Origin: Coffea arabica
Taxonomy: Eukaryota > Streptophyta > Magnoliopsida > Gentianales > Rubiaceae
Assembly (NCBI RefSeq): GCF_036785885.1
Contig: NC_092328.1
Location: 14,406,111 to 14,470,110, forward strand
Direction of reading: 5' to 3'
Length of the DNA: 64,000 bases
The position numbers and the translations under genes were made by a program. Each line of letters begins with the position of its first letter. Within the stretch, counting starts at the first letter, position 1. Positions 30,240 to 43,500 of the stretch are shown here, in pieces. The notes under the pieces are model-generated. The model was not told the origin of the DNA. It saw nothing but the letters and a program-made list of their open reading frames with translations, and made no database searches.

Positions 30240-30900
30240 AGCTAGCCTTAGAGTGTAGTATGGGATTTCCTCAGATGCCTTGTCATTCAGCTCCAAACTC
30301 ACGTTTTAGTCTGATTCAATGATCATATTTCTGCAACAAATATCCCTTGCTATACTCAACCCATAAATGATGGCCCATAGTTCTACTACCATGTTATTTG
30401 TAGTTCTCAAGCTGACACCGAACCCATTCATTCAGTAACCCCCTTCATCTCTAATTAGTCCTCCTACTCCAGCGTGTCCTAAACTGTTGCTTGATACTCC
30501 ATCCACATTTAGTTTCACCCATCCAATTTGGGACTTACTCCAATTGATAAACTTCAGCTCCTTCTGTACTGTTCTATGATAGTTGGTGAGAGATTCCTGA
30601 CTGAATTCGGCTTGGGCTCTCACTGTTTGAGCATTGATTTTATCTTAGTTGCAGTAATATTAGGTTCCCAGCATACCAGGCAAAATAAAAAAAGTTCTTG
30701 AATCAAACACCTGCCAATCTGCATCTTTTATCTCTACAGTGTCATATTGTTTTAAGCTCCAGTCAAGCCATTCTTCCAGATTTGGGTTCCTAAATTTCCC
30801 CATCTGCTTGGTAGATTAGTTTCTTCCATATTGTTGATATCCAGTCATAGCCTAGCAATCCATATTTATAATTATTGAATTACATTTGACCAACTTTTTT
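30240..30900 (-). pseudogene. LINE-derived RNase H (RVT_3) relic
   Basis: Minus-strand translation gives WVKLNVDGVSSN...GVGGLIRDEGG, then ELWAIIYGLSIA and MIIESD, the usual order of the plant RVT_3 RNase H domain (Asp, Glu, Asp). Stops interrupt it, including one right after the ESD Asp. It is the 3' end of an old non-LTR retrotransposon in the module. The copies at 47430-47930 and 59190-59680 are its sisters. Confidence 0.65.
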
Positions 30901-31079
30901 TTTTATTATAAAACATCATCATAACATTAAATCTATACTAATAGCACAAATTACATCAATCATGCACAAATACAAATAGATCTAAAAAACAAATCTTGAT
31001 ATTGCAAATCTAAAAAATTAATAGAATATTACACTGTGAAACTCCAATAATATCAAAAGATAAAACACTTATTGCACCA

Positions 31080-31560
31080 ATATCATCTATGCATGCTTCC
31101 AACTGTTTTGCTTCTTTTCTCTCAGATCTGCTAATTAACTAATTCAAATTCAGATGTTAAAGTGAGATCTAATGAGGTAGATCTAAAAGATTTTAGACTC
31201 GACAACCAAATATGAGAAAACTTAGATCTAATACAAAAAATAGAAAAAACTACAAAAGCTGTCATTAGAAATCTCTATGAGAGGAGAAAATATCACTAAA
31301 AATCCTTAAGAGAGAATAAACTCTCACTAGGAAACTCCATGAGAGGAGAATAACATCTTTTGCTACTAGAATAGCATTGCCCTCAATTTGATGAGTACAA
31401 GAGTTTCAGATACTATCCTCATCCACCAAGCTTCACAAACAAACTGAAAAATAGTAGAACACAAATGCATCCATACAATGGTGAAGTATTTTATATTTCG
31501 ACATTGCAAGACAAGGTATATGAATGCCTAGGATGAAATATGCAAAAAGATTCTTGAAGA
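31080..31560. repeat. Module repeat downstream of GH3-1
   Basis: Blocks such as 'gatctaatgaggtagatct' and 'cactaggaaactccatgag' recur at 41640-42170, 48110-48600 and 59880-60370 with the same spacing to the GH3 3' ends. It probably includes the GH3 3' untranslated region. Confidence 0.6.
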
Positions 31561-31567
31561 CCACAGG

Positions 31568-33935
31568 CTACGAGTCTTGATTAGGCACTTCTCTGCTGTA
31601 AAATTTTCCCACTACTCTGGAGTCCAGAATTACAATGGCTTTCTCAGACTTTATGTTCTTAGGTGTCTTGTACTGGTTTAAAGAAGTTCCTTGAGAAACA
31701 TAAAAGTCCATGAGCACGTTGAATGTTCCTTGTTTCACAACTCTAATTTCCAAAGGACCAATGGTACTGATGCTCTGATTCCTCAGCAACTTATATTTCT
31801 GGTCCAGAGATTGTTCCACTAAACTACAACATTTTTCCATTTTAACCTGATCAAATTCAGGTGTATCATCGTTTGGTCTGAGTTGAAGCTCCCAAAAGAG
31901 TACATAGTGACCAGGAATAGAAGATGTATCAGCATAGCTACTGTAATCCAAAAGAAAGAAGCCAAGTGGTTGAAGGATCTGCATTGCTATTGCAACTGCT
32001 TTTTGGAGGTCTTGTTCAGTTGTTTTATCTGTGTGAATACTCAAAACCACATTTGTCCTTTGTACAAATTTGAATTGGGGAGTGGAATTGTGAAAACCTG
32101 TCACCAGGAGAATATCCCCCATTCTGTACCTGTACAAACCTGAAAATACATTCTTCCATCAATATTCTAGACATTAGAGCATTTAAGCATTTAAACTGTC
32201 TAATAATCATTGGTTGTGTATCAGGATAATAAATGTATAGAACAAACAGAATGTAATAAACCTATATTCGACAAATTTGAACATCAGAACAAGTTGTGCA
32301 CATTAGATGTCCAAGGCAATTGTTAAGTAGAAATTAATGGAACTACTATCCATTTTAGAACATGATAAAGCGTTTAAAATGGAGACCAGTAGACACCTTG
32401 AAGAGGCACTTCTGTGTTTTATCGAATACTTTTTCATGGGTCAGACTAACAGAATTATAGTTCATATCTGTGGTACACCACAGGCAGTTAGGGTCAATTC
32501 AAAAGGACAGTGATCTCACCTGTAAAGGTCGTGACAAGAAGTTCATAATGTTGGCCAATCTTAACATTAGCAAGATCCACAATGTGATCTTTCAAATGAG
32601 CATCTTTCCTGTTGGTGCAGTTTGGACCTTGATGATTGTCAATTGGTAAGAACTCATAGTAGGCCATGTTTGGTATAAAAGTATACGAGACATCATAAGG
32701 ACTGCACAAAGGTTTCATGTTTATCCCAAAAAATGCCTCTGAAGAACCATAAAGTGATGAAACTACAGGTAACCCACCCGTATAGAATTCAAGTGCAGGG
32801 ATATATTGTGCCATGGACCCTGTAATAATGGCCAGGACATACTTGGTCCTTGGCCAGATCTTCTTAATTATCCCTTCCCAAGACTTTTCTTGGCATACAA
32901 GATCAATTGAATCAGCCAAATCCGGCATTTGTTTGCTCAAAATCAAGGAGACAGCCCTTTTGCAGTTAGGGTCAGTGATCCAATCACTCATTTGTCCAGT
33001 TCTTATGTTGGAAGACATTTCTTGCCAATGTTCCTCGAAAAATTTGATTACCCTTAGCAAACCAGAGGCGAAATATGTACCAACGCTTGCTATCGCATCA
33101 CGCTGCACAAGGCCACAAAGTAATTGACTATACAAGCTCTGATTGGTATCTTCACACAATATAAACTGAGGATATCTGTCTTTTCTGTTCTTCATCTCGC
33201 TTTCTGAGGCTGTTCTTAAAACTAAGCCACCAGGAGTGTGGATATCCGGGTTGATAAGGACAAATAACAGCGCTTTCCCATCGCTCAAGCCCTGTAGGTA
33301 CCTTAGTTCAAAGCTATACGTTTAGCACTTTTTGTTTGACTCTTATAATTCTACTGAAGAAATAACAACTGTATATTCATTGCATTAGACTTTACCTGTT
33401 TAAAACAGTATCACGGAGACAACAAATAAAGGCCCTGCGCTCTCCCTCTTCAGCAGTTTTTGGAATCCACTTTTGCTTCCCACCTGAAGTGCCCGAGCTG
33501 CCAACGAAGTAATGATTTCAGTTAAGAAAAACAAGAAATTCATGAAAAGAACAGAAATGACTCGTGCTTCAGCATTATTGATCTCACTCCATTCAGGAGT
33601 TTCCTTTCATCTAATTAGTACAAAACAAAGAAGCTGATTTACCTTTTGAGTAGCTCAGTAATGGATTCATTAGTTAAAATCCGAGATGGCTCTCCATCCA
33701 GTGCAATTCGATCGATGTAAATCTTGATATCTTCATAATCTACCACAGGAACTTTATTCTTGAATAGTCCCTTATCAGAGTGACCATTAAGAAAACCCTT
33801 CAAGTAATCAGTGCTTGCATTTTTAGTTAAAATCTCCTCCAGGACCTGTTCTTGTATATGACCAGCATTGCTGGTTATATCCTCCAAAATCCTTGAACCA
33901 GCTTCAGTAGCTGTTGGATCAAAAGTTGGCAGCAT
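31568..33935 (-). CDS. GH3-1: GH3 family acyl-acid amido synthetase, intact, 582 residues
   Basis: Four exons on the minus strand: 33643-33935, 33396-33497, 32520-33301 and 31568-32139, all with GT-AG junctions and phases that fit, giving 583 codons including stop. GH3 enzymes adenylate a carboxylic acid (jasmonate, auxin or a benzoate) with ATP and join it to an amino acid in the cytosol. Motif I SSGTSGG is at residues 98-104 across the exon 1/2 junction; motif II (YGSSEAFFGIN) is at 316-326; motif III (LYRYRMGD) is at 394-401; the C-terminal domain has QYKTPKNIKS. Length is normal for the family. SSGTSGGKQK is closer to the benzoate/PBS3-like group than to auxin-type SSGTSAGERK, but the substrate is not decided. 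An acceptor-like 'tttctttaccag' precedes the ATG, so a 5'-UTR intron is likely. Confidence 0.9.
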
Positions 33936-36078
33936 TCTGGTAAAGAAAAGAAATGCAGAATCTGAGTTTGGGGATGGGAAATATACAGGGAAATTAATTA
34001 ATGAATAAGCACGCTCAACTACATTGTTTTGAGGAAAAGATTCACGCCATGGTTAAGCCCTTTTAAACGCATTGGCCAGGTGATCCATCCTTTCATCCTC
34101 ATTCCCTTCTCCAAGATGCCTAGTTAGTGTGCTGTATGTTACCATTGTAAATTTGTAATGGTGTAAACAGAAAAACTCATTGAGTTGCTTAGTCTCCTTA
34201 TGCTATGCTCATCACTTGCACAATCCAAAATCACCAAATGATCTTGAATGTACCTTCGATCGAGCTCTTATGGATCTATATCCATGCTTGAGTTCAGTCA
34301 AAATCGAATTCAAATCGAGTTCGAGTAATTTGAGTTGCTATACAAATTGAGTTGGATCTCCATATAATATTCCTTATTTAGCTTATAGAGTTTTTATGTA
34401 TATTTTGTCGAGCAAGCTCAATCTCGAGCTTCAGCTTGTCCTCATAATTTTCTTGAGTCAAACTCAAGCATGAACATGTGATGTTCATTATACTTGAGCT
34501 CAGACTCAACCACAAATTAATTTTCTTTGATCTTGAGTTCTAGTACCTCAATATTTGGGCTTGATTTGGCAAATAACACCCCTAGAGAGGTGATCCAAAA
34601 TTTAAATGAATGGCACATTTCTAGTCATAAAAGGAAGCTTATTCGTATGCGTCTTCCAAAATATGGCAAAAATATACTAGATACCAGTTGTATTCTGCAA
34701 TACAATTAATAGGGCAAATTATACTTTATCCCCTGTTGTTTAATACTTTTCCATGTAACCCTTCTATAGTTTCCAATGCTATGTATAAACCATTATGTTT
34801 GGACTAAAGTTTCAAAATGATAGAAATGGTACTCTGTAAGGGAACCAACTCATTGGGTGGAAAAATGAACTTACCTACTTGATACTCAAATCAAGGTCAC
34901 TTGGTAAGAGCTCGTTTGAGTTTGGTTAGCCAACTAGTTAAGCCAAATTTGAACAGGGTTTTATACTCAATAACATTCAAACTCAATAAAAAAATTCGTT
35001 CAAACTCGGTTCAGCAAATAGACAAGTCAAGTTTGAACAAAATTTCAAACTTGTTAAAATAATCAAAAAAACTTGAATAGAAGGGTTTTCAACTTGATTA
35101 GATTCGTTTACACCGCCATCAACTAAAATGTTGAGATTACCCTCATTTAGAAACTAAAATGACTAAAATTGCCAAAATATGTAAACACAGTATGCATGAC
35201 ATTTTAGTCCCTTATGATTTAGTGTTTTCCACATAACTACCTTTTGTGTTCAAAATCTATACATAACATCCCTCTGGTTAACAAATAGTTTTCATATTAA
35301 CATAGGGGTATTTTTGATATTTTAGTAGATTAGGTTACCGAATGCAAATTCGGTTATTTTGACATTTTAGTCCAAATCATGATGGAGTTACATATAGTTT
35401 TTGAAATGGTAAAAGGTTGATATGGAAAAGCACTTTGAAATGGTAAAAGGTTGATATGGAAAAGCACTAAATCACAGGAGACTAAAGTGTAATCTCTCCT
35501 AATTAATACAAAAGTGTTGATTTTGGGGGTTTTCCAGTAAACGGAGTTGCCAAGTAAAACGTGTAACTAATGTCACCAAACTTGTCAGCATGATAACCAT
35601 AACTCTGAAAAATACTGAACTAAAAGAACTACATATTAAGACAGGATTAACAACTTGACTGTATGAATCTTGTTGACTTTCGACCTACAAATGCAAAGCA
35701 TTCGAAAAAATTGTAAATATGTGGCCAAGTAAGCATACAGCATAGGAAAAAAGAAAAACATATGAATCACATCAGAAACAACAAGAGGAAATTAATCAAG
35801 GAAGCCAATATACCTCACCTAAAAGGAACATGATTGCATATAATCCTACGGCCCAAATATACCTCACCTGGAAAAATCTTGATTGCACTATGATTCCACT
35901 GGAAAAATCTTGCAGAAAATGAAGCCTTTGAGACCTAATTTTTGTCGACTGCTACTCAGTGACGCAGGCACTGGGGAGCAGTGAAGCTGCCAAGGTTGAC
36001 CAATTACCAGTGAAACAGGAAGTTGTTTGCGTCGGTCCCTATTCATCAAAAGTTGACCCGAAATTGTACATACATACA
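33936..36078. other. Upstream region of GH3-1, no coding gene
   Basis: Contains repeated TCGAG/TTGAG-rich blocks (34260-34540 and 34860-35110), decayed copies of a family seen intact at 44902, and one copy of the block that is tandemly duplicated at 51590-53050. At about 35865-36060 a conserved stretch (also near 54400-54590) ends on the minus strand in 'ttttccag|gtgaggtat', a good splice donor; it could be the 5'-UTR exon of GH3-1. The site equivalent to the hAT insertion in the 53-kb module is empty here (35527-35540). Confidence 0.5.
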
Positions 36079-36828
36079 GGGAGAGTTGCAGTTTTAGTTC
36101 CCAATGTTTGGTCCACCTATCAAATTAGTCTTCAATGTTTAGATTAAAAGAAATTGGAGAATTGTAATTTTGGTCCTTAACCTATCACCCATACGTAGAA
36201 TGAGTCCTTAATCTATTTTGCAAAGCAAATGTAGTCCCCAGTCCATCCAACTTTGCGCAAAAATAAGCAATAAGTACAATGGCTAACTACAAGAATTTAA
36301 AATATACATGCACAAGACATGCAACAATTTGTGTAGTAGTAATTATAATAAACTTAAATTATAAAACTAGAATTCTTCTTTTCTTCCACTACTTTATATT
36401 TTATTTATTATTGCTATATTGTCATCCAAATTATAATTTATTTAACAAAGATATATATAGGCTACCACCATGCTGCGTCAATATAATGTGTTTTCATGAA
36501 ATTTTATAGAAATTTAGGAACATATTCATTGTATATTTAATTTAATTCACATATTATTTTATTTTTCAAAGCTCTAATTGTAACTACTTAAAACTCATAG
36601 GACCGTAATCATCCAAACTCCAACATTAGGGTCTAGAAACACGAATTCAAAACTTTTGACTAATGCCAATTTGATGTTAACCATTATTTATGATGATTTT
36701 CCATTAGTTGTCCTAAAGCTGTCTAAAATCACGAATTTTGGGGAGTAAATTTATTTTGTAAAAATATTGGGGACTAATTTTGACATATAGGCTAAACATT
36801 GGGAACCAGAACTATATTTCTCCCAAAT
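36079..36828. mobile_element. Non-autonomous MULE-like element with inverted repeats of about 180 bp (module boundary)
   Basis: Left arm begins gggagagttgcagttttag and right arm ends in ctatatttctccc. The arms are recognisably inverted copies through 'cccaatgttt', 'aaattagtc' and 'gattttagacag'-type blocks. No transposase. Related copies: 1-97 (right arm only), 43501-43976 (right part) and 54595-55879. It sits at the join between successive GH3 modules each time. Confidence 0.55.
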
Positions 36829-37844
36829 AGATAATCCCTGGTTGTGAGATTATTAGATCTTCCCTTACCTAAAATCCCACTTGTTTTACTTTCCATTTTA
36901 TATATATAAATTTCATTTGGTGGCCAACTAGGGGAAGGAACTTTCTGAAATTGCTAGGCAATTACATCATACAATTGATGACCCACATGGTGGTGGTGAT
37001 TTTGAAATTGGATTGATAAAATTGATTGTCAAGCCACAATTAGTTGCACTGAAGAGAAACATTCATTTTGATTTTGCATATTGTTGTATTACTGGTATTT
37101 ATGAGAGTGGATTTAGTTGGTAAAGTTTGTTCACATTATCTAATGAAATTTTAAATACAAGTCTCACTACCAGTAATCTCTCATTAGTAAACAATTTATA
37201 AGAACCACTATAAAGACACTTCATATTAGGGATGCAAACCTCAAAATTTGCAACATTGTATTCCTACTCTATTCCTAAGAGTTTGATGAACCTCAAAGTT
37301 TATGATGGCTAGTTGACGGTGGAGCAAACAAAACAAATTAATATATGTCTCGACAACTAACTTGATTTATAGAACAAAGTTATATTGTTTTTAATGTGAA
37401 TGAGTTATGGATCTAGCCTTGATAAGTTTAGGTTAACTAAAGTAGCCACACGCAATCAGGTTCAATTATAATTTAGCCCCTTTATTCACCAAGTATGCAG
37501 GTCAAACCCCATGACTAATAGTCAAAGCGATGAAATGAACTTTGGTTTCTGTCAGTTGCTAAAAAGACAATTATGCCATCAGAATTTCTAGCCTTGATAA
37601 GTTCACCCTTCTCATGCCATTGGATAAAATTACCATTCTCCCATAGAAGGAAATATGTCATTTAAAAAAGTTAAATGATGAATTTTCACCCTTGAAGTTT
37701 GCAACTCTTAACTTGAAATATAAGCATTTTGACCGGTGGTCAAATCTAAAGAAGTATACTCAACTCTGTTCCCATGGTTATAATGACCAATTTACCCATT
37801 ACTAACTATTATACCCTCATGGTGCACAATCTAAAATTTTCTTC
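36829..37844. other. Module flank, no gene
   Basis: Matches 29036-29640, 43977-45480 and 56150-56760. Includes an empty version of the MITE site (cttctcatgccattgg near 37612). No coding signal. Confidence 0.6.
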
Positions 37845-38215
37845 TTTGGATTGCTGTTTTCACCGGTTGTTGGGATCAATTTGTGCTTCCCTCCTGAAGT
37901 ACCTGAGCTGCAAATATTTCTACAAGACTACTCAAAAATCACAGTGGTAATAAAACACCAAAAAAAAAAAAAAAACTTTTTACGTTGATCAATGGAAGTA
38001 ATTTTCGTAATCCGTAATTTACATTGGCAATGTGATTGCACTATATTAAATTTCCACGGGATGCTACAATTCTTGAAATTCTCAAATTACTATCATCTAT
38101 CTACCTTATGATTGGCTCAGTAATGGTTTCAGCAGATATTAAATTAGATGGCTCTCCAGCGGCTATTCGGTCAATGAAAGGCTTGATATTTTTTCATCTT
38201 ATAAAGGTCCTTATT
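37845..38215 (-). pseudogene. GH3 relic: exon 1 end and exon 2 start
   Basis: Minus strand at 38105-38205 reads a diverged exon 1 end (RIAAGEPSNLISAETITEPI). At 37858-37910 a splice acceptor is followed by SSGTSGGKHKLIPTT, the motif I region. The rest of the gene is missing. It is clearly more diverged from GH3-1 to GH3-4 than these are from each other, so it represents an older family member. Confidence 0.7.
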
Positions 38216-39880
38216 AGATCGGCCACCTATGAGAGTTACCACATTATGAGAATCCTATTTTTTAATATTTTACATACATTACATCTTAAAAATGATATAT
38301 TATTATTTTCAAAGGTTTTTTCAAGTAATTATATAACAAAACATTCTATAACACCTCTTGAATATGCTGTCATTCATTGCAAAATATTGTACAATTTTAT
38401 AGCACAAATGTAGTATAACATCACTGATCTGACAAAGCCTTTCTAATACTATCACTTTACTAGGAGCTGAGAATTCTGTTGCAGTAAAAAGAAACAAAAT
38501 ATTCCAATAAACTTGAAGAAAATCAAAATATCGCCAAGAAAAATTGATTAACAAAAGTTTAGTGATTGAAAATTCCCAACCAGGGAAAAGGAAAATACCT
38601 CATTATCAAATTCTTGTTATTTTGTCTTCTTTCTTCCTCCCTGATCCTTAAGAGAATAAGATCAATAGGTTGATTACGGGATAAGAAGAATAAACCCTTC
38701 ATTAAACCAAAAGTAAGAAGAACAAAGGAAGGGATTTATTTAAACACACTGAAAACAATAGACTAAAAACCTTCGAAGAAAATTAAAAATAAAGACAGGA
38801 ACAGCAGAAGAAGAAGCTTTCTTTTTTTGGGATGCCTGTATAGTAGAGATGAAGTAGTCATCAACAATTAAGGGAATCAAGACTGTTTTATAGTTTAATG
38901 TTCACGTGATTAGACACGTAATCAACTTGCCTTTGGGTTTAGTTTGTAGGCTATCAAAAGAGATTTGAGAGAGATTTGGTAAGTTCCTCTTATCCCATAC
39001 ACAAGTTCCATTAGCTTCCCCTTATCCTCTATCTAGGGAGTAATATATAGTAGGAATGGTACATGAATTGTTGCATGAAGGAAAGAAAAATAAAGACGAG
39101 TATCCATTTTGACTTTCAATCTGCAAATGCAAACCGTTCGACAGTGTAAACATAAAATATTAAAATCTCGTCGTCATTAGTGTAAACGACAATAGGATCA
39201 AGAACTGTATCTGTATTGCTAAGCAACATATTAACAGCTTTTGAGCAATAGGATGCTGAAAAGTAACTTGATCGGGCAGGAAAAAGAAACGTTAACCATT
39301 GGGCTTTGGTCCAGTTGCTAGAGACAGTCTCTTAGAATTTTTTTTCTCATGTACTGGATTAAGTAATTTGTTGTGTGAAAATAGTATTTAGCTACACTAT
39401 ATGAATTTTTATCCATAACATAATACTAAATTTTTATCCTTAATTCTTAATAAGTGTCTTTTTAGGAATTTTACTTCTGATTTCCAAATGGAAGCCTTTG
39501 TATGAAAACCTTAACATTCAGTGCTTATTAGAGGATGTAAAGCAATAGGTTTTCTATTTTGGAAAAAAGAGTTTGATTATTTATACATTCACATGAAAAA
39601 GAACTCTTAATATAGAAAATGTAACGCTAGTATAAAGTTGTATAATTATAGTCCTTACATTACATGTATCGGATGATAAAGGTATTTAGTGAATGTTCAT
39701 TAGTTGTAATTGGGAAGAATGGAAAGTGAGAATAAAAAGTGATTGAAAGAGTCAACACCATCTCGCCCTTTTTGTACTTTTATCAATAGAGGTTTAAACA
39801 ATACATTATTTTTATATTTTTTTACACTAATCTTTCTAATTTTACGTATTCATGAGGGGATACTTGTACGATATTTTTTT
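38216..39880. other. Unique-looking AT-rich stretch, no gene recognised
   Basis: Not shared with the other modules as far as I can see. Frames at 38036-38413 and on the opposite strand have no recognisable motif. A poly-A run occurs at about 37958-37974. 'ttcacgtgatt' (G-box core) lies near 38902. If the relic GH3 once extended leftwards on the minus strand, this would have been its promoter. Confidence 0.4.
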
Positions 39881-40643
39881 GGGATAATTTCAGAAACCTC
39901 CCCTTTCTCATAATATCACTCAGCTCCCCTGAGATTTTTAAAATCTCATTTACTTCTCTTAAATTGACATTTATTGTAACATTTTAGTCCCTTTGAAGGA
40001 AATGCAAGAAAGATAAAACTTTTATTACAGTACTATCTTTATGTTATCCTACTTATAAAGTTTCCAACAACAATAAAAAATACAATAAGGTTAACTTTTT
40101 ATAACATGTGAATTTCTTCACTTAAACTATTTATTTTAGTTGTTTTGAAACAAAGCAAAATTTACACCTTGAAGAATTCACATATATGAAGAGATTATTT
40201 TAATTTTTCAATACAAGTTAAACAACATCATGTATTCAATGTAATTTCTAAGAAATTTTCTTGACTTTCATATAACTGTTTACGAAAGTTTTCAAGGTGT
40301 TAATTACACCAAAATCCTCCTAAGTGGTTGATTTTAACTAGATTTAAGTTATCCATGTCCTTTGCAATCTCACCATGATCTCGATATAGAGAAATATAGA
40401 CCATTATCAGATAACAATTTTTTTTTTGTTCTAATCTACATGTTTTGGTTTAAAAATTTTATTTTGTTTTGATTTTTTGGTTGAATAGTTATTAAGAGTA
40501 AGGGTAATATTGTGGATTTGTGACATCTGATAAGAATATTTAGTCTTATCAAGTTGACACGAGAGACAAGTGAGATTTTAGAAACCTCAGAGGAGTTGAG
40601 TGATATTATGAGAAACCTCAGAGGAGGTTTCTGAAATCATCCC
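39881..40643. mobile_element. Non-autonomous MULE-type MITE, 763 bp
   Basis: Left end gggataatttcagaaacctc and right end reverse complement gggatgatttcagaaacctc are inverted repeats that continue through 'tctcataatatcactca'. Flanks tattttttt (39872-39880) and tatttttct (40644-40652) form a 9-bp target duplication with one mismatch. No coding capacity. Confidence 0.7.
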
Positions 40644-40652
40644 TATTTTTCT

Positions 40653-41039
40653 ACTAAAGTTGCTGCTACTACGAAAATAATACACTAGAGAGATGTATGT
40701 ATTATTGGACTATTTTTATATGGGGCAAAGAACGGTTTTAGGTTAGGTTTTTGTTTATTTTCAATTGTTTAAATTGAAGTAGGTTACAATGTAGGAAAAA
40801 TTAGATTGTTGTATCTAAGAAGCAACATATTGAGACCTAATACATAAATAATACTATATAAGGGCGTGAATCGTTTGAAAAATAGCGATCTAATTCATGC
40901 CTCCTCTTATCATGTCATAATTACTTGAACGAAACTAATTATTTTATTTTTATGTTACATCGATGAAAGATGAATTTTGTTCATCTTCTATTTGAATTTA
41001 ATGTTGGAAAGTATTTATAATTACTTAATTACACTTGGC
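40653..41039. other. Intergenic, nothing recognised
   Basis: AT-rich sequence between the MITE and the GH3 3' relic; no open frame or repeat noted. Confidence 0.5.
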
Positions 41040-41415
41040 GTAGAACCAATTGGTTATGAGGAAAACATCTTCTGCTACTAGAATAGTATTACCCTCAATT
41101 TAACGAGTGCGAGAGTTTCAGGTACTATCCTCATCCACCAAGCTTCACAAACAAACTGAAAACATAGCAGAACAGAAATGCATCCATAATGGTGAAGAAG
41201 TACTTGTAAATATCAATAGTGCAAGACCAGCTAAGTACTTGTAAAAATCAATAGTGCAAGACCAGATGTACAACCGCCTTTGTATTTCATCTAGGATAAA
41301 ATGCACAGAAAGATTCTTCAGCTCTAGGCTACGATACTTGATTAGGCATTTCTCTGCTGTAACAGCTTCCCACTACTCTGCAGTCCAGTATTTCAATGGC
41401 CTTTTCAGACTTTAA
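41040..41415 (-). pseudogene. GH3 relic: last codons and 3' flank
   Basis: 41060-41190 matches the GH3 3' flank ('actatcctcatccaccaagc'). About 41325-41415 matches the final codons of exon 4 with changes, cut at 'cagactttaaatgaagg'. Everything upstream in the gene is absent. A 36-bp block is locally repeated ('agtacttgtaaa...atagtgcaagaccag', 41200-41270). Confidence 0.7.
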
Positions 41416-42190
41416 ATGAAGGATACTTTAAACCAAAAAAAGTTGCTTTCAATTGATAACAATTAACAAAATAACACCATCTCCTAGTGTCACCTTCATC
41501 GCCCAAGAATTAAATAAAGAAATATATGTGCTGCAAAGGGCATTCCAAGGGAAAGCAAAGTGGAGAAGAGTCAGATGATCTTTTCAAGAGAAAGAAAAAT
41601 GAAAACCAAAATTAGTCGTATTTGTTTAGATATTACAAATCCAGAAATTTAATAGAATATTACACTGTGAAACTCCAAAAATATTAAAAGATAAAACACT
41701 TATTGTCCCAATATCATCTATGCATGCTTCCAATGCTTTTTTTCTCCCAGATCTGCTAATGAGCTGATTTAAATTCAGATGTTAAAGTGAGATCTAACGA
41801 GGTAGATCTAAAAGATTTCAGATCCGACAACCAAATATGCAAAAACTTAGATCTAATACAAAAAATAGCAAAAAAACTACAAAAGCTATCATTAGAAATC
41901 TCTAGGAGAGGAGAGAACTGTCACTCAAAATCCCTGAGAGAATAAACTCTCACTAGGAGACTCCATGAGAGGAGTGTAACATCTTTTGCTACTATAATAG
42001 CATTACCCTCAATTTGATGAGTACAAGAGTTTCAGATACTATCCTCATCCACCAAGCTTCACAAACAAACTGAAAAATGTAGAAAACAAATACGTCCATA
42101 CAATGGTGAAGTACTTTTACATTTCGACATTGCAAGACAAGGTATATGACCAAGGATGAAATATGCAAAAAGATTCTTGAAGACCACAGG

Positions 42191-43500
42191 CTACGAGTCT
42201 TGATTAGGCACTTCTCTGCTGTAAAATTTTCCCACTACTCTGGAGTCCAGAATTTCAATGGCTTTCTCAGACTTTATGTTCTTAGGTGTCTTGTACTGGT
42301 TTAAAGAAGTTCCTTGAGAAACATAAAAGTCCATGAGCACATTGAATGAACCTTGTTTGACAACTCTTACTTCCAAAGGGCCAATGGTGTTGCTCTGATT
42401 CCTCAGCATCTTATATTGCAGATCCAAAGATTGTTCCACTAAACTACAGTACTTTTCCATTTTAACCTGATCAAGTACAGGAAAGTCATCATTGGATCTC
42501 AGTTGAAGCTCCCAAAAGAGTACATAGTGACCAGGAATAGAGGATGTATCAGCATAGCTACTGTAATCCAAAAGAAAGAACCCAAGTGGTTCAAGGAGAT
42601 GCATTGCAATTGTAACTGCATTCTGGAGGACTTGTTCAGTTGTTTTGTCTGTGTCAATGCTCAAAACCACATTTCTCCTTTGTACAAATTTGAATTGGGG
42701 AGTGATATTGTGAAAACCTGTCACCAGGAGAATATCCCCCATTCTGTACCTGTATAAACCTGAAAGTACACGCTTCTATCAATATTCTAGATATTAGAGC
42801 GTTTGAGCTTCTAAATTCCCTAATCATCATTGTTTATGTTTATCAGGATAATAGATGCACGAAAAACCAGAATGCAGTACCTGTATCTGACAAATTTGAA
42901 CATCAGAACAACTCTTGCACATTACATATTCATGGCCATTGCTAAGCAAAAACAAATGGAGATGCTTCCATTTTAGAACATGATAAATAGATTCAGATGG
43001 AAATCAGAAGACACCTTCTGGTGATAAGATGCAAACAGTTCAAGAGGGAATTTTGTGTCTGCAGAGTACTTCATGGGACAGACTAACAGAACTATAGTTC
43101 ACGTCTACAGTATACCATATGCAATTAGGTCAATCAAAAGTATAGAGATCTTTTTTTAGATCAAAAGTACAGTGATCTTACCTGTGCAGGTCGTGACAAG
43201 AAGTTCGTAATGTTGGCCAATCTTAACATTAGCATGATCCACAGTGTGATCTTTCAAGTGAGCATCCTTGCTATTGGTGCAGTTTGGATCTTGATGATTG
43301 CCAATTGGTATGAACTCATAGTAAGCCATGTTTGGTATAATAGTATATGAGACATCTTAAGGACTGCATAATGGTTTCAAATTTATCCCAAAACATGCCT
43401 CTGAAGAAACATAGGCTGGTGAAACTACAGGTAACCTGCCTGTATAGAATTCAAGCGCGGGAATGTACTGTGCCATGGACCCAGTAATTATGGCCAGGAC
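42191..43500 (-). pseudogene. GH3-2: 5'-truncated GH3 gene with a nonsense codon
   Basis: Exon 4 is complete (42191-42759, one codon shorter than in GH3-1, in frame) and contains motif III. Exon 3 survives only from 43182 to about 43500, where it is fused directly to the interior of the MULE-like boundary element ('gccaggac|aaacttaaatt'). A TAA on the minus strand (43357-43359) replaces the Tyr of the PYDVSYTF segment. Exons 1 and 2 and motif I are absent, so no enzyme can be made. Sequence is closest to GH3-3. Confidence 0.88.

Noticed and set aside
38036..38413. 125-codon ORF near the GH3 relic
   Set aside because: It overlaps antisense GH3 exon 1 relic sequence in its first part, and the rest is AT-rich with no recognisable motif.
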